64,000 nt of DNA from Oscillospiraceae bacterium (GTDB taxonomy: Bacteria; Bacillota; Clostridia; Oscillospirales; Oscillospiraceae), in contig CAJTGJ010000019.1 in assembly GCA_910575695.1 (NCBI GenBank), positions 21,103 through 85,102 of the forward strand. Direction: 5' to 3'. Under the pieces are notes generated by a model, which searched no databases, was not told the DNA's origin, and worked only from the letters and a program-made list of their open reading frames with translations. How positions within the stretch are numbered: position 1 is the first letter of the stretch; each line of letters opens with the position of its first letter. This document shows, piece by piece, positions 1-9,215 of the stretch. A program made the translations under genes and the position numbers.

Positions 1-201
1 GACGTACTTCAACGTGATGCGGATCACGCCCTGCGTGCCATCGTTGATGGTCTGGAAGTTCTTGATATAGCCTTCGTCCAGCAGGATCTGGGCGATGGCC
101 TTCTTCATGTTGGAAGCAGGAACATCCACGGTGTCATGCTTGGCGTTGCTCGCGTTGCGGATGCGGGTGAGCATATCCGCAATGGGATCTGTGATTTGCA
201 T
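1..201 (-). CDS. rpsH: 30S ribosomal protein S8 (3' part cut by window edge)
   Basis: The 67 visible codons start with [17 protein letters not shown], the canonical S8 amino terminus, and the frame runs off the left edge of the window. S8 binds the central domain of 16S rRNA and is an assembly protein; in many bacteria it is also the translational repressor of the spc operon. An AGGAGGTAA Shine-Dalgarno precedes the ATG. It follows rpsN in the same direction, but after an unusually long 207-base gap. Confidence 0.96.
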   Translation of the reverse strand, partial: MQITDPIADMLTRIRNASNAKHDTVDVPASNMKKAIAQILLDEGYIKNFQTINDGTQGVIRITLKYV

Positions 202-364
202 GAGTCTTACCTCCTATTAAGATTACCAGTTTTGCTTGCGCTCAACCGGTATAGGCGGAAAGGTATCGGGGGTTAGGCATCATCCTCCGACCTGTTATCC
301 GTCTTTTCCCTCGCTGGGGGTCTCTTAATCCGGCACAATTTGACAGTGCCATATAACAGGCCCT

Positions 365-388
365 AGGCGGGAGCAGAAACTCCCGCCT
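365..388 (-). other. hairpin in rpsN-rpsH gap
   Basis: A 9-bp perfect stem (365-373 with 380-388) and a 6-base loop sit in the 207-base gap between rpsN and rpsH. No T-run follows on the minus strand, so it is not a good intrinsic terminator there. It may be a processing or autoregulatory structure. Nothing else recognisable lies in 202-408. Confidence 0.4.
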
Positions 389-408
389 TTGGGCAAGTTA
401 CCATGAAA

Positions 409-594
409 TTACCAGGACGCCTTCCGGACGCCGGGAATCTCGCCCTTGTAGGCCAGCTCCCGGAAGCAGATACGGCAGATGCCGTAGTTGCGCAGATAGG
501 CGTGGGGACGGCCGCAGATCTTGCAGCGGTTATAGCGGCGGCTGGAGAACTTGGGCTCAGCCTGCTGCTTGTTGATCATGGACTTTTTCGCCAT
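409..594 (-). CDS. rpsN: 30S ribosomal protein S14 type Z (zinc form)
   Basis: A 61-residue protein with the short zinc-binding form of S14: two CxxC pairs (CKIC and CRIC) at about residues 24-27 and 40-43 and the [17 protein letters not shown] core. It is a small-subunit head protein. It lies between rplE and rpsH as usual for the spc operon. The short, four-cysteine form is typical of Firmicutes. Confidence 0.98.
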   Translation of the reverse strand: MAKKSMINKQQAEPKFSSRRYNRCKICGRPHAYLRNYGICRICFRELAYKGEIPGVRKASW

Positions 595-613
595 AGCAGT
601 TTTCCTCCCTCTC

Positions 614-1177
614 TCAGCCGTTGTTGTTGTGGAACGGAGCGCCCAGCAGCGTCAGCAGCTCCTTGGCCTCCTCGTCGGTCTTGGCGGTGGTGCAGATGAC
701 CACGTCCAGGCCGCGGATCTTGTCGATCTTATCGTACTCGATCTCGGGGAAGATCAGCTGCTCCTTGAGGCCCAGGGCGTAGTTGCCCCGGCCGTCGAAG
801 GCGTTGGGGTTGATGCCCCGGAAGTCACGGACGCGGGGCAGGGCCACGTTGAACAGGCGGTCCATAAACTCCCACATCTTGTCCTGGCGCAGGGTGACCT
901 TGGCGCCGATGGGCATACCCTCACGGAGCTTGAAGTTGGCCACGGACTTCTTGGCCTTGGTGATGATGGGCTTCTGGCCGGTGATATCGGCCAGGTCCCG
1001 CACCACGCTGTCCAGCACCTTGGCGTTGTCCCGGGCCTCGCCGCAGCCGCAGTTGACCACGATCTTGTCGATCCGGGGGATCTCCATCACGGACTTGTAG
1101 CCGAACTTCTGCATGAGAGCAGGAGCCACGTCAGCGGTGTACTTTGCCTTCAGATTCGGCACTTTCTTATCAGCCAT
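614..1177 (-). CDS. rplE: 50S ribosomal protein L5
   Basis: A 187-residue L5 (usual length about 179) with the conserved [11 protein letters not shown] and [18 protein letters not shown] segments. L5 binds 5S rRNA and contacts the P-site tRNA as part of the central protuberance. Eight extra N-terminal residues (MADKKVPN) account for the length. It is embedded in the co-directional ribosomal operon with a 19-base gap to both neighbours and a GGAGGAG Shine-Dalgarno. Confidence 0.98.
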   Translation of the reverse strand: MADKKVPNLKAKYTADVAPALMQKFGYKSVMEIPRIDKIVVNCGCGEARDNAKVLDSVVRDLADITGQKPIITKAKKSVANFKLREGMPIGAKVTLRQDKMWEFMDRLFNVALPRVRDFRGINPNAFDGRGNYALGLKEQLIFPEIEYDKIDKIRGLDVVICTTAKTDEEAKELLTLLGAPFHNNNG

Positions 1178-1196
1178 GTTATGCTCCTCCTCTCTC

Positions 1197-1508
1197 TCAG
1201 ATCTCGGCGCCGCAGTGCTTGCACACGCGGGTCTTCTTGCCGCCCTCCACCTTGTGGGCGGGGCGGGTGGGCTTGCTGCACTTGGGGCACACGGTCATGA
1301 CCTTGCAGGCGTAAATCGGAGTCTCCTTGGAGATGATGCCGCCCTCCTGGCCCTGCTGACGGGGCTTCTGATGCTTCTGGGCCACGTTGACCTTCTCCAC
1401 GACGACCTTGCCGCCCTTGGGGTCGACGCTGAGCACCTTGCCCTGCTTGCCCTTGTCCTTGCCGGACAGCACGACCACGGTGTCGTTCTTCTTCACGTTC
1501 ATACTCAT
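1197..1508 (-). CDS. rplX: 50S ribosomal protein L24
   Basis: A 103-residue L24 with an N-terminal KOW motif ([18 protein letters not shown]) that initiates large-subunit assembly by binding 23S rRNA. The C-terminal third carries two CxxC pairs (CPKC and CKHC), a zinc-ribbon-like tail found in some Firmicutes and actinobacterial L24 proteins. It follows rplN by 14 bases, in the normal gene order. Confidence 0.97.
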   Translation of the reverse strand: MSMNVKKNDTVVVLSGKDKGKQGKVLSVDPKGGKVVVEKVNVAQKHQKPRQQGQEGGIISKETPIYACKVMTVCPKCSKPTRPAHKVEGGKKTRVCKHCGAEI

Positions 1509-1522
1509 ACCTCGCTCCCCCT

Positions 1523-1891
1523 TTACAGCACTTCGGGAGCCAGAGACAGGATCTTCATGTAATCCTTGTCGCGCAGCTCACGGGCCACCGGGCCAAAGAT
1601 ACGGGTGCCCCGGGGGTTCTTGTCGTCGCGGATGAGGACGGCGGCGTTCTCGTCAAAGCGCAGGTAGCTGCCGTCGGCGCGGCGCACACCGCGGGCGGAG
1701 CGGACGATCACGGCCTTGACCACCTCGCCCTTCTTCACCTGGCCGCCGGGGGCGGCCTTACGGACGGACGCCACGATGACGTCGCCGATGTTGCCAAACT
1801 TGCGCCGGGACCCGCCCAGCACACGGATGGTCTTGATCTCCTTGGCGCCGGTATTATCGGCCACCTTCAGATAGCTTTCTTCTTGGATCAT
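1523..1891 (-). CDS. rplN: 50S ribosomal protein L14
   Basis: A full-length 122-residue L14 starting [19 protein letters not shown], the family signature. It is a beta-barrel protein at the subunit interface near L19 and the binding site of RsfS silencing factor. Gene order rpsQ-rplN-rplX is canonical. Nothing unusual was seen. Confidence 0.98.
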   Translation of the reverse strand: MIQEESYLKVADNTGAKEIKTIRVLGGSRRKFGNIGDVIVASVRKAAPGGQVKKGEVVKAVIVRSARGVRRADGSYLRFDENAAVLIRDDKNPRGTRIFGPVARELRDKDYMKILSLAPEVL

Positions 1892-1905
1892 ACTGGCACC
1901 TCCTT

Positions 1906-2169
1906 TTACTTCGCCTTCTCGATGATCTCAACCACGCGCCAGCGCTTGTCCTTGGACAGGGGGCGGGTCTCCATCACGCGGACGCGGTCGCCCACGCCGC
2001 ACTGGTTGTTCTCATCATGGGCCTTCAGCTTGTAGGTCCGCTTCACGATCTTTTTGTACAGAGGATGGGCCACGCGGTCGGCGATGGCGACCACAACGGT
2101 CTTGTCCATCTTGTCCGAAACCACCAGGCCGACTCTGGTCTTACGAGACGAGGTCCTTGCTTCACTCAT
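1906..2169 (-). CDS. rpsQ: 30S ribosomal protein S17
   Basis: An 87-residue OB-fold S17 with the conserved [16 protein letters not shown] strand and the [29 protein letters not shown]-terminal half. It is a primary 16S rRNA binder. The ATG follows a GGAGGTAATG Shine-Dalgarno; neighbouring genes are 14 bases away on either side. Confidence 0.98.
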   Translation of the reverse strand: MSEARTSSRKTRVGLVVSDKMDKTVVVAIADRVAHPLYKKIVKRTYKLKAHDENNQCGVGDRVRVMETRPLSKDKRWRVVEIIEKAK

Positions 2170-2183
2170 CTTTCATTACCTCC

Positions 2184-2381
2184 TTATCGGCCCTGCTGCT
2201 CACGCAGGATGGTCTTGACGCGGGCGATGTCTTTCTTGACCTCCGCGATGCGGATGGGGTTGTCGAGCTGATTGGTGGCGTGCTGAAGACGGAGGTTAAA
2301 CAGGTCCTTCTTCAGCTCCACCAGCTTGGCGTCCAGCTCGGAGGCGCTCATCTTACGAACATCGACTGCCTTCATCTTCAT
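2184..2381 (-). CDS. rpmC: 50S ribosomal protein L29
   Basis: A 65-residue helical L29 with the [20 protein letters not shown] core. L29 sits at the exit tunnel near L23 and helps form the docking site for trigger factor and SRP. Its start overlaps the stop of rplP by 4 bases (ATGA), indicating translational coupling. Confidence 0.97.
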   Translation of the reverse strand: MKMKAVDVRKMSASELDAKLVELKKDLFNLRLQHATNQLDNPIRIAEVKKDIARVKTILREQQGR

Positions 2382-2806
2382 TCACCACCCTTCTCCCCGG
2401 CCTCTTTCTTGATGACCTTGCACTTGATGGGCAGCTTGTGGCTGGCCAGACGCAGGGCCTCCCGGGCGACCTCCTCGGAGACGCCGGCGATCTCGAACAT
2501 GACGCGGCCGGGCTTGACCACGGCCACCCACCCCTCGGGGGCGCCCTTACCGGAACCCATACGGGTACCCAGCGCCTTCTTGGTGATGGGCTTATCGGGG
2601 AAGACCTTGATCCAGACCTTGCCGCCGCGCTTGGTGTAACGGGTCATGGCCACACGGGCGGCCTCGATCTGGTTGCCGGTGATCCAGGCGGGCTCGGTGG
2701 CCTGGAGGCCCCACTCGCCGTAAGAGACCTTATTGCCGCGGGTCGCGGTGCCGGTCATGCGGCCGCGCTGGACGCGGCGGTACTTTACTCGTTTGGGCAG
2801 CAGCAT
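2378..2806 (-). CDS. rplP: 50S ribosomal protein L16
   Basis: A 142-residue L16 beginning [19 protein letters not shown] and containing the [18 protein letters not shown] loop that reaches the peptidyl-transferase centre. It is required for late large-subunit assembly and A-site tRNA placement. The start overlaps the rpsC stop by one base (TAATG), and the stop overlaps rpmC. Confidence 0.98.
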   Translation of the reverse strand: MLLPKRVKYRRVQRGRMTGTATRGNKVSYGEWGLQATEPAWITGNQIEAARVAMTRYTKRGGKVWIKVFPDKPITKKALGTRMGSGKGAPEGWVAVVKPGRVMFEIAGVSEEVAREALRLASHKLPIKCKVIKKEAGEKGGE

Positions 2807-3666
2807 TACTGGGCGCCTCCTTCCTTGGGAGCAGAGGGACGCGGGCCGTTGTTGGGCCGGGGTCCGTTGTTGGAGCGGGGCGCACCCTGGCGGTCGCGGT
2901 TGAAGCCGCCCTGACGGCGGTCGCCGCCCTGGCGGAAGCCGCCCCGGCGGTCATCGCGGCGGCGGGGCCGCTGCTCGCGCTCCTTGTAGTTCTTGGTGTC
3001 GATGGTGCGGGGAGTGGTGCGCAGGGTCTGGGTGAGCACCTCGCCCTTGTAGATCCACACCTTCACGCCCAGGCGGCCATAGGTAGTGGCGGCCTCAGCG
3101 AAGCCGTACTCGATGTCGGCGCGGATGGTCTGCAGGGGGATGGTGCCGTCATGGTAATGCTCGGTACGGGCGATCTCGGCGCCGTTCAGACGGCCGGACA
3201 CCTGGACCTTGATGCCCAGGGCGCCCATGCGCATGGCGCGGCCCATGGCGTTCTTCATGGCCCGGCGGAACGCGATGCGCTTCTCCAGCTGCTGGGCGAT
3301 GTTCTCCGCCACCAGCTGGGCGTTGGTGTCCACGTTCTTGACCTCGACGATGTTCAGCGCCACGGTCTTGCCCAGCTTCTTCTCCAGCTCCACGCGGAGC
3401 TTCTCGATCTCCTCGCCGCCCTTGCCGATGACCATGCCGGGGCGGGCGCAGTGCACATAAATGCGGATCTTGCCGTTGGCGCCGCTCTCGCGCTCAATCT
3501 CGATCTTGGGCACTCCCGCAGCGTACAGCTTCTTCTTCAGGTCGCGGCGGAGATTATAGTCCTCAACCAGGAGGTCGCCCACTTTTTCGTCACGGGCATA
3601 CCAGCGGGAGTCCCAGTCTTTGATAACGCCCACGCGCAGACCGTGGGGATTCACTTTCTGTCCCAT
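2806..3666 (-). CDS. rpsC: 30S ribosomal protein S3 with long RGG-like tail
   Basis: A 286-residue S3, clearly longer than the usual 210-235. Residues 1-215 are normal, with the KH-2 RNA-binding domain ([16 protein letters not shown] at about 76-91) and the S3 C-terminal domain. From about residue 225 there is a low-complexity tail rich in R, G, Q, N and P, including tandem NNGPRP units. S3 forms the mRNA entry channel with S4 and S5. The tail probably faces solvent or RNA; its function is unknown. Confidence 0.98.
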   Translation of the reverse strand: MGQKVNPHGLRVGVIKDWDSRWYARDEKVGDLLVEDYNLRRDLKKKLYAAGVPKIEIERESGANGKIRIYVHCARPGMVIGKGGEEIEKLRVELEKKLGKTVALNIVEVKNVDTNAQLVAENIAQQLEKRIAFRRAMKNAMGRAMRMGALGIKVQVSGRLNGAEIARTEHYHDGTIPLQTIRADIEYGFAEAATTYGRLGVKVWIYKGEVLTQTLRTTPRTIDTKNYKEREQRPRRRDDRRGGFRQGGDRRQGGFNRDRQGAPRSNNGPRPNNGPRPSAPKEGGAQ

Positions 3667-3684
3667 TTACTCTCGACCTCCTTT

Positions 3685-4017
3685 TCAGCGCTCTTTGACC
3701 ACGACGGTCATGTGGGAAGTGCGTTTCATGATGTGGTGGGCGCGGCCCTTGGAAACGGGGCGGTAGCGCTTGATGATGGGGCCGGGGGTCGCGTAGACCT
3801 CCGCCACATACAGCTTCTCGGGGTCCATACCGTGGTTGTTCTCGGCATTGGCCGCGGCGCTGTGGACCAGCTTGCCCAGGGGGTCGGAGGCGGCCTTGGG
3901 AATCAGGGCCAGGATGGCCTCGGCGTCCTTGACGCTCTTGCCGCGGATCTGGTCGCACACGATGCTGACCTTGCGGGGGGAGATACGGATGTATCTCAGT
4001 GTGGCTTTCGCTTCCAT
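3685..4017 (-). CDS. rplV: 50S ribosomal protein L22
   Basis: A 110-residue L22 starting MEAKATLRYIRISPRKVSIV. Its beta-hairpin lines the exit tunnel and is a macrolide-resistance and stalling site; the hairpin region (GRAHHIMKRTSHMTVVV) is intact. Gene order rpsS-rplV-rpsC is canonical. Confidence 0.98.
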   Translation of the reverse strand: MEAKATLRYIRISPRKVSIVCDQIRGKSVKDAEAILALIPKAASDPLGKLVHSAAANAENNHGMDPEKLYVAEVYATPGPIIKRYRPVSKGRAHHIMKRTSHMTVVVKER

Positions 4018-4032
4018 AGTCTCTCTCCTCCC

Positions 4033-4305
4033 TTATTTCCCGGTCTTGCTGCCCGCGTGGCCCTTGAAGGTGCGGGTGGGCGCGAACTCGCCCAGCTTGT
4101 GGCCCACCATGTCCTCGGTGACATAGACGGGCACGTGCTTGCGGCCGTCATGGACGGCGATGGTGTGGCCCACGAAGGAGGGGAAGATGGTGGAGGCGCG
4201 GCTCCAGGTCTTGAGGACCTTCTTCTCGTTCTTCTTGTTCATCTCGTCCACGCGCTTCAGCAGCTCGGGAGCGCAAAACGGGCCCTTCTTGATACTTCTG
4301 CTCAT
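4033..4305 (-). CDS. rpsS: 30S ribosomal protein S19
   Basis: A 90-residue S19 starting [19 protein letters not shown] and containing the [19 protein letters not shown] core. It is a small-subunit head protein near the decoding centre and bridges to the large subunit. Gaps are 15-16 bases on both sides. Confidence 0.98.
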   Translation of the reverse strand: MSRSIKKGPFCAPELLKRVDEMNKKNEKKVLKTWSRASTIFPSFVGHTIAVHDGRKHVPVYVTEDMVGHKLGEFAPTRTFKGHAGSKTGK

Positions 4306-4321
4306 CTGTTACACTCCCTCC

Positions 4322-5155
4322 TTACTTGCCGTTGCGGCGGCGCACGATAAACTTATCGGTGCGGTTCTTCTTCTTGCGGGTCTTGTAACCCAGCGCGGGC
4401 TTGCCCCAGGGGGTCACGGGGCCGGGACGGCCAACGGGGCTCTTGCCTTCGCCGCCGCCGTGGGGGTGGTCATTGGGGTTCATGACGGAGCCGCGGACGG
4501 TGGGACGCCAGCCCATGTGGCGCTTCCGGCCGGCCTTGCCGATATGGATGTTGCCCCAATCGGTGTTGCCCACCTGGCCGATGGTGGCCATGCAGTTTTC
4601 CCGGACCAGCCGCACCTCGCCGGAGGGCAGGCGGACCTGGGCCATGCCGTTCTCCTTGGCCATCAGCTGGGCGGCGGTGCCGGCGGAGCGCACCAGCTGG
4701 GCGCCCTTGCCGGGGTAGAGCTCGATGCAGTGGATGGTCTCGCCCACGGGGATGTCGGCGATGGGCATGGCGTTGCCGGGCAGGATATCCGCGCCGGAGC
4801 CGGTCATGATGGCGTGGCCCGCCTTCAGGCCCACGGGAGCCAGGATATAGCGGCGCTCGCCGTCCTCATACTCGATGAGGGCGATGTTAGCGGAGCGGTT
4901 GGGGTCATACTGGAGGTTGACCACGGTGGCCTTGCCCGCCTTGTCCCGCTTGAAGTCGATGACGCGGTACTTGCGCTTGCCGCCGCCGCCGCGGTGGCGG
5001 ACGGTGATGCGGCCGTAGCTGTTGCGGCCCGCGTGCTTTTTCAGGCTCTCCAGCAGGGAGCGCTCCGGCCTGGCCTTTTTGTCGATGCCCTCGAAAGCGG
5101 ACACAGTCATGTGGCGGCGGGAGGGCGTTGTGGGCTTATAAGTCTTGATAGCCAT
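4322..5155 (-). CDS. rplB: 50S ribosomal protein L2
   Basis: A full-length 277-residue L2 with the RNA-binding OB domain, the SH3-like domain and the conserved C-terminal [19 protein letters not shown] loop. The His within this loop is close to the peptidyl-transferase centre and needed for peptide-bond formation. It sits between rplW and rpsS as expected. Confidence 0.99.
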   Translation of the reverse strand: MAIKTYKPTTPSRRHMTVSAFEGIDKKARPERSLLESLKKHAGRNSYGRITVRHRGGGGKRKYRVIDFKRDKAGKATVVNLQYDPNRSANIALIEYEDGERRYILAPVGLKAGHAIMTGSGADILPGNAMPIADIPVGETIHCIELYPGKGAQLVRSAGTAAQLMAKENGMAQVRLPSGEVRLVRENCMATIGQVGNTDWGNIHIGKAGRKRHMGWRPTVRGSVMNPNDHPHGGGEGKSPVGRPGPVTPWGKPALGYKTRKKKNRTDKFIVRRRNGK

Positions 5156-5170
5156 TCTTCATTCTCCTCC

Positions 5171-5467
5171 TTACACCATGCCTTCGAAGAACTCGATGGT
5201 CTTGGAATCTTCGGTCAGGGTGATCATGGCCTTCTTCCAGCTGGGACGGCGTCCCTCGGGATAGCGGCCCATGCGCTTGACCTTGCCCTGCATATTCAGG
5301 GTGTTGACCTTGGCCACCTTCACACCGAAGATCTCCTCGCAGGCTTTTGCGATCTCGATCTTGTTGGCGTCCTTGGCCACCTCGAAGGTGTACTTCTTCT
5401 CAGTGGCGGCGGCCATGGACTGCTCGGTGATGATGGGGCGCTTGATGATGTCGTATGCGGTCTTCAT
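5171..5467 (-). CDS. rplW: 50S ribosomal protein L23
   Basis: A 98-residue L23 with the [15 protein letters not shown]-terminus and the tunnel-exit loop segment [17 protein letters not shown]23 is the main docking site for trigger factor and SRP. Its ATG overlaps the stop codon of rplD by one base (TGATG). Confidence 0.98.
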   Translation of the reverse strand: MKTAYDIIKRPIITEQSMAAATEKKYTFEVAKDANKIEIAKACEEIFGVKVAKVNTLNMQGKVKRMGRYPEGRRPSWKKAMITLTEDSKTIEFFEGMV

Positions 5468-6081
5468 CAGGCGAACACCTCCTCAATGGCGGCCAGCGCG
5501 GCCTGGTCGATGATGACCTGGTTCGCGTTGACGATATCGTAAACGTTGATGAGGTTGGCGGGGCTGGTCACAATACCGGGAATGTTCCGGGCGGACAGCA
5601 CCACGTTGGCGGAGCTGGTGACCACCACGGCCTTCTTGGACTCCACCGCGTTGAGGAAGCCCTGGAAGGACTTGGTCTTGATCTCGTCCATCTCCAGCTT
5701 ATCCACCACCAGCACCTGGCCGTCAGCGGCCTTGGCGGACAGGGCGGACTTCAGGGCCAGACGGCGCACCTTCTTGTTGAGGGTGTACCGGTAGGTGCGG
5801 GGCTTGGGGGCGAACACGATGCCGCCGTGGGTCCACTGGGGGGCGCGGGTGCTGCCCTGGCGGGCGTGTCCGGTGCCCTTCTGGCGCCAGGGCTTCCTGC
5901 CGCCGCCGGACACTTCGGCCCGGGTCAGGCTGCTCTGGGTGCCCTGACGGCAGTTGGCCAGATGGTTCTTGACCACGTCATGGACCACGTACTGATTGGG
6001 CTCAATGCCGAAGACAGCCTCGGAGAGCTCGACCTCGCCGATCTGCTTACCGGCCATATTATAAAGGTTCGCTTTAGGCAT
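5467..6081 (-). CDS. rplD: 50S ribosomal protein L4
   Basis: A 204-residue L4 with the [25 protein letters not shown] tunnel loop intact. In gamma-proteobacteria L4 represses its own S10 operon; whether it does so here is unknown, although the operon has a structured leader. It is coupled to rplW by a one-base overlap and lies 18 bases after rplC. Confidence 0.98.
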   Translation of the reverse strand: MPKANLYNMAGKQIGEVELSEAVFGIEPNQYVVHDVVKNHLANCRQGTQSSLTRAEVSGGGRKPWRQKGTGHARQGSTRAPQWTHGGIVFAPKPRTYRYTLNKKVRRLALKSALSAKAADGQVLVVDKLEMDEIKTKSFQGFLNAVESKKAVVVTSSANVVLSARNIPGIVTSPANLINVYDIVNANQVIIDQAALAAIEEVFA

Positions 6082-6099
6082 TTGTCACTCTCTCCTTTC

Positions 6100-6825
6100 T
6101 CACTTGTTACGCGCAGAGGCTTTCTGCGGGTTGACACGGGCGGACTGCTTCTGGGGATTGACGCGCCCGCTGCCCTCGACCAGGTGCTTCTCGGCGATCT
6201 TCTTGGTGCTGGTGCGCAGGGCGACCACGCCGCCCCGGGGACCGGGCACCGCGCCGCGCACGGCGATAACGCCCAGCTCCTCGTCCACCTGGATCACGTC
6301 CAGGTTGATGACGGTAACCTGCTCGTTGCCCATCTGGCCCGCGCCGTTGTGCCCCTTGAAGATGCGGGAGGGATCGGTGCTGGAGCCCATGGAGCCGGAA
6401 TGGCGGTGGACGGGGCCGCCGCCGTGGGATTTCTTCTGGACGTGGCCGCCGCAGCGCTTGACAGCGCCCTGGTAGCCGTGGCCCTTGCTGATGCCGGTGA
6501 CGTCCACCCGGTCGCCGGGGGCGAACACGGCGGCGGTGAGCTCGTCGCCCACATTGAGGCTGTCAGCGTTGTCCAGCTTGAACTCCTTGAGCACCCGCAG
6601 GCACTTGCCGGCCTTCTTGCTGTGGCCCGCTTCGGGCTTGGAGAGCTTCTTCTCCGGGACTTCATCGAAGCCCAGCTGGACGGCGGTGTAGCCGTCCTTT
6701 TCCCCGGTCTTCTTCTGCACCACGGTACAGGGGCCCGCCTGGATGACGGTGACCGGGATGACCTTACCGGCTTCGTCGAAGATCTGGGTCATACCCACCT
6801 TCTTGCCGATGATGGCCTTTTCCAT
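6100..6825 (-). CDS. rplC: 50S ribosomal protein L3 with duplicated tail
   Basis: A 241-residue L3 (family norm about 206-215). The MEKAIIGKKVGMTQIFDE start and the tip loop GGGPVHRHSGSMGSSTDPSR that approaches the catalytic centre are present. The extra length is a basic C-terminal extension that contains a short tandem repeat, VNPQKQSAR followed by VNPQKASAR. The Shine-Dalgarno (AAGGAGG) is embedded in a 12-base palindrome. Confidence 0.98.
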   Translation of the reverse strand: MEKAIIGKKVGMTQIFDEAGKVIPVTVIQAGPCTVVQKKTGEKDGYTAVQLGFDEVPEKKLSKPEAGHSKKAGKCLRVLKEFKLDNADSLNVGDELTAAVFAPGDRVDVTGISKGHGYQGAVKRCGGHVQKKSHGGGPVHRHSGSMGSSTDPSRIFKGHNGAGQMGNEQVTVINLDVIQVDEELGVIAVRGAVPGPRGGVVALRTSTKKIAEKHLVEGSGRVNPQKQSARVNPQKASARNK

Positions 6826-6835
6826 GTGTATTCCT

Positions 6836-6847
6836 CCTTAATTAAGG
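6836..6847 (-). promoter_or_regulatory. palindrome overlapping the rplC ribosome-binding site
   Basis: The perfect 12-base palindrome CCTTAATTAAGG includes the first bases of the AAGGAGG Shine-Dalgarno of rplC. The 126-base rpsJ-rplC gap also contains a 7-bp hairpin at 6902-6925. Such structures could let ribosome assembly proteins affect rplC translation, but this is inference from position only. Confidence 0.35.
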
Positions 6848-6951
6848 TTATTGGTTGAAAAACGTGGGCATTGGGCTCCCATTGGTTTTCCAACATGACC
6901 CGCCTGCCTCAATAACGCGGCAGGCTGCGGTACTGACTGGTCAGGGTGAGA

Positions 6952-7266
6952 TCAGAGCTTGATCTCGATATCCACACCGGCGGGCAGTTCCAGGCTCATC
7001 AGGGCCTCCACGGTCTTGGGAGAGGGCTTGATGACATCGATGAGCCGCTTATGGGTGCGGCGCTCGAACTGCTCGCGGGAATCCTTGTTCACGTGGACGG
7101 AGCGAAGGATGGTGACGACCTCCTTCTTGGTGGGCAGGGGGATGGGGCCGGAGACCTCTGCGCCGCTGCGCTTGGCGGTTTCGACGATCTTCTCGGCGGC
7201 CTGGTCGATGAGCTGATGGTCATAGGCCTTCAGCCGGATGCGGATCATTTCTTTCTGAGCTGCCAT
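6952..7266 (-). CDS. rpsJ: 30S ribosomal protein S10
   Basis: The protein is 104 residues and starts [23 protein letters not shown], the family N-terminus. The same frame is open 54 codons further upstream, but only the ATG at 7266 has a strong Shine-Dalgarno (AAGGAGGAA) and matches S10. S10 is a 30S head protein and also NusE, the antitermination partner of NusB. It is the first gene of the operon here, without fusA or tuf upstream. Confidence 0.98.
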   Translation of the reverse strand: MAAQKEMIRIRLKAYDHQLIDQAAEKIVETAKRSGAEVSGPIPLPTKKEVVTILRSVHVNKDSREQFERRTHKRLIDVIKPSPKTVEALMSLELPAGVDIEIKL

Positions 7267-7282
7267 TGTTTTTCCTCCTTGA

Positions 7283-7324
7283 CATACGAAGTGACGGTTA
7301 TGGAACTGCGTCCTCGCTTCGTAC
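7283..7324 (-). promoter_or_regulatory. leader stem next to the rpsJ ribosome-binding site
   Basis: TACGAAG (7285-7291) and its complement CTTCGTA (7317-7323) can pair just upstream of the rpsJ Shine-Dalgarno, enclosing 25 bases. The structure lies in the roughly 265-base leader of the S10 operon. A role in translational control is inferred only. Confidence 0.35.
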
Positions 7325-7370
7325 GGTGAGCGATTCCCGTACACGTTTCCGTGCGTATCACTCCCCGGCA

Positions 7371-7400
7371 TGAATAAAACCGGCGCAAAGCAGGCCGGTT
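7371..7400 (-). terminator. candidate attenuator in the S10-operon leader
   Basis: On the minus strand AACCGGC (7400-7394) and GCCGGTT (7384-7378) form a 7-bp stem with a 9-base loop, followed by a T-rich stretch TTTTATT. It lies between the promoter and rpsJ, so it could act as a premature terminator or attenuator of the ribosomal operon. The T-run is interrupted and the stem is short. Confidence 0.4.
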
Positions 7401-7540
7401 CTACCCAATTCAGGGCGATATACGCCACGAACGGGATCTCTCAGCCGCCCGATCTTACGGACATACTCCGCGGAAGTTACCTCGCCGGGCGAGCAATCTC
7501 CCGCATCATCGCAGTGCGCCCTTTTGACAGGCGCTTGACT

Positions 7541-7569
7541 ATTGTACAACAAGCCGTCCGGGAAGTCAA
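7541..7569 (-). promoter_or_regulatory. sigma-A promoter of the S10 ribosomal operon
   Basis: Minus-strand TTGACT (7569-7564), a 17-base spacer and TACAAT (7546-7541) form a near-consensus vegetative promoter. Transcription would start near 7534, giving a leader of about 265 bases before rpsJ. The stretch 7267-7691 otherwise contains only this leader and the proS terminator. Confidence 0.85.
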
Positions 7570-7647
7570 GGAATTTTTGGGCCGAAATGCAAAGTTTTTT
7601 CACGGTTTTGAGGCGTTTTGCGAAAGCCATCCTGTGCAACATCACCA

Positions 7648-7675
7648 ACGCCGCCCCGCTGGCGCGGGGCGGCGT
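7648..7675 (-). terminator. hairpin after proS
   Basis: A perfect 12-bp GC-rich stem with a 4-base loop lies 16 bases after the proS stop codon. The downstream T-content is weak (TTGGTGATGTTG), so termination may need more than the hairpin, but the location fits the end of the proS transcript. Confidence 0.6.
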
Positions 7676-7691
7676 GCGGATGGGGGGCGTT

Positions 7692-9134
7692 TTAATACGC
7701 CACGCCCCAGTAAACCATATGCCTGGCGGGCTTGCCGCAGCAGGCGCACACATCACCCAAATGCTCCTGCTCAAAGGGGATGCACCGGGAGGACACCCCC
7801 GCCTCCTCCTTCATCTTCAGCTCGCACGCCAGCTCGCCGCACCACATGGTCTTGGCGAAGCCGCCCTGGCTCTCCATCTTCTCCTTGACCTCCGCCAGGG
7901 TGGCGCAGGGGTAGGTGTTGTCCTCCAGGTTCTTTTTGGCCTTGGCGTACAGCCCGGCGTGGATGTCGTCCAGCATCCTGGCCACGGTGTCCTCGATGCC
8001 GTCCAGGGAAACAAAGGACTTCTCCCCGCTGTCCCGGCGGACCAGCACACACTGGTTTTTCTCCATGTCCTTGGGCCCCAGCTCCAGCCGCAGGGGCACG
8101 CCCTTCATCTCGTACTCGGCGAACTTCCAGCCGGGGGAGTTGTCGGACGCGTCCATCTTCACCCGGAAGCCCGCCTTTTGCAGGCGCTCCATGACAGCCT
8201 CGTTGGCGGCAATGACGCCCTCCTTGTGCTGAGCCACGGGGATGACGACGACCTGGATGGGGGCCACCTTGGGGGGGAGCACCAGCCCGCTGTTGTCGCC
8301 GTGGACCATGATGATGCCCGCGATCATCCGGGTGGACACCCCCCAGGAGGTCTGGAAGGGGTGGTGGAGCTGGTTGTCCTTGCCGGTGAAGGTGATGTCG
8401 AAGGCCCGGGCGAACCCGTCCCCGAAGTAGTGGCTGGTGCCGCCCTGGAGGGCCTTTCGGTCGTGCATCATGCACTCCACGGTGTAGGTGGCCTCGGCGC
8501 CGGAGAACTTCTCCTTGTCCGTCTTGCGCCCCTTCACCACCGGGATGGCCAGCACGTCCTTATAAAAATCGGCGTAGATGTTGAACATCCGCTCCGTCTC
8601 TGCAATGGCCTCCTCGGCGGTCGCGTGCATGGTGTGGCCCTCCTGCCACAAAAACTCCCGGTGGCGCAGGAAGGGCCGGCTGGTCTTTTCCCAGCGCAGC
8701 ACGGAGGTCCACTGATTGTACAGCTTGGGCAGGTCCCGGTGGGAGTGGATGATGTTGGCGTAGTGCTCACAGAACAGGGTCTCGGAGGTGGGCCGGATGC
8801 AGCAGCGCTCCTCCAGCTTATCCACGCCGCCGTAAGTGACCCACGCGCACTCGGGGGCGAAGCCCTCCACATGGTCCTTCTCCTTCTGGAGCAGGGACTC
8901 AGGGATCAGCATGGGCAGGTACACGTTCTCATGCCCGGTCTTTTTGAACTCGCCGTCCAGAATGCGCTGGATGTTCTCCCAGATGGCATAGCCGTAGGGC
9001 CGGTAGATGAACATGCCCTTGATGCTGGAGTAGTCGATGAGCTCCGCCTTGGTGCACACGTCGGTGTACCACTGGGCGAAGTCCACGTCCATATCGGTGA
9101 TCTGGCTCACCTGTTTGTTTTTATCCTGTGCCAT
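7692..9134 (-). CDS. proS: prolyl-tRNA synthetase (type 3, archaeal-like)
   Basis: A 480-residue class II synthetase that charges tRNA-Pro. Motif 2 ([21 protein letters not shown]) and motif 3 ([16 protein letters not shown]) are clear, and the C-terminal extension ends in VYWGVAY, as in the type 3 family; there is no editing INS domain. Cysteines near the C-terminus (CACC) fit the zinc-binding tail. It is monocistronic, with its own promoter and end hairpin. No T-box precedes it, although T-boxes are common for Firmicutes proS. Confidence 0.97.
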   Translation of the reverse strand: MAQDKNKQVSQITDMDVDFAQWYTDVCTKAELIDYSSIKGMFIYRPYGYAIWENIQRILDGEFKKTGHENVYLPMLIPESLLQKEKDHVEGFAPECAWVTYGGVDKLEERCCIRPTSETLFCEHYANIIHSHRDLPKLYNQWTSVLRWEKTSRPFLRHREFLWQEGHTMHATAEEAIAETERMFNIYADFYKDVLAIPVVKGRKTDKEKFSGAEATYTVECMMHDRKALQGGTSHYFGDGFARAFDITFTGKDNQLHHPFQTSWGVSTRMIAGIIMVHGDNSGLVLPPKVAPIQVVVIPVAQHKEGVIAANEAVMERLQKAGFRVKMDASDNSPGWKFAEYEMKGVPLRLELGPKDMEKNQCVLVRRDSGEKSFVSLDGIEDTVARMLDDIHAGLYAKAKKNLEDNTYPCATLAEVKEKMESQGGFAKTMWCGELACELKMKEEAGVSSRCIPFEQEHLGDVCACCGKPARHMVYWGVAY

Positions 9135-9142
9135 ATGTTTTC

Positions 9143-9167
9143 ATCCTTTGCTGATAAAGTGAAGGAT
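9143..9167 (-). promoter_or_regulatory. possible stem masking the proS Shine-Dalgarno
   Basis: ATCCTT and AAGGAT (plus-strand 9162-9167 and 9143-9148) are complementary, and the second includes the AAAGGAT ribosome-binding site of proS. Pairing would hide the site. Only 6 bp, so weak. Confidence 0.3.
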
Positions 9168-9181
9168 TTTCCTCATCCCAT

Positions 9182-9207
9182 CAGTCGGGCGGACCGCCGC
9201 CCGACTG
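9182..9207 (-). promoter_or_regulatory. 5'-terminal hairpin of the proS mRNA
   Basis: A perfect 11-bp stem (9182-9192 with 9197-9207) and 4-base loop falls within one or two bases of the predicted transcription start. Hairpins at the very 5' end are known to protect mRNAs from RNase J or RppH-dependent decay, so this is probably a stability element; that role is inferred. Confidence 0.5.
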
Positions 9208-9215
9208 TTCTCCCT

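Noticed and set aside
551..6858. Many long plus-strand open frames opposite the ribosomal genes (for example 3151-4350, 4139-5542, 5455-6858)
   Set aside because: They are exact antisense shadows of highly GC-biased ribosomal genes, have no ribosome-binding sites and read as His/Gly/Ala/Leu-rich low-quality protein.
7267..7428. N-terminal extension of rpsJ to 158 residues
   Set aside because: The extra 54 codons cover the leader RNA with its hairpins and have no Shine-Dalgarno; S10 homology begins exactly at 7266.
9135..9210. T-box leader for proS
   Set aside because: The leader is only about 75 bases and contains no AGGGTGGNACCGCG-like sequence or specifier loop.
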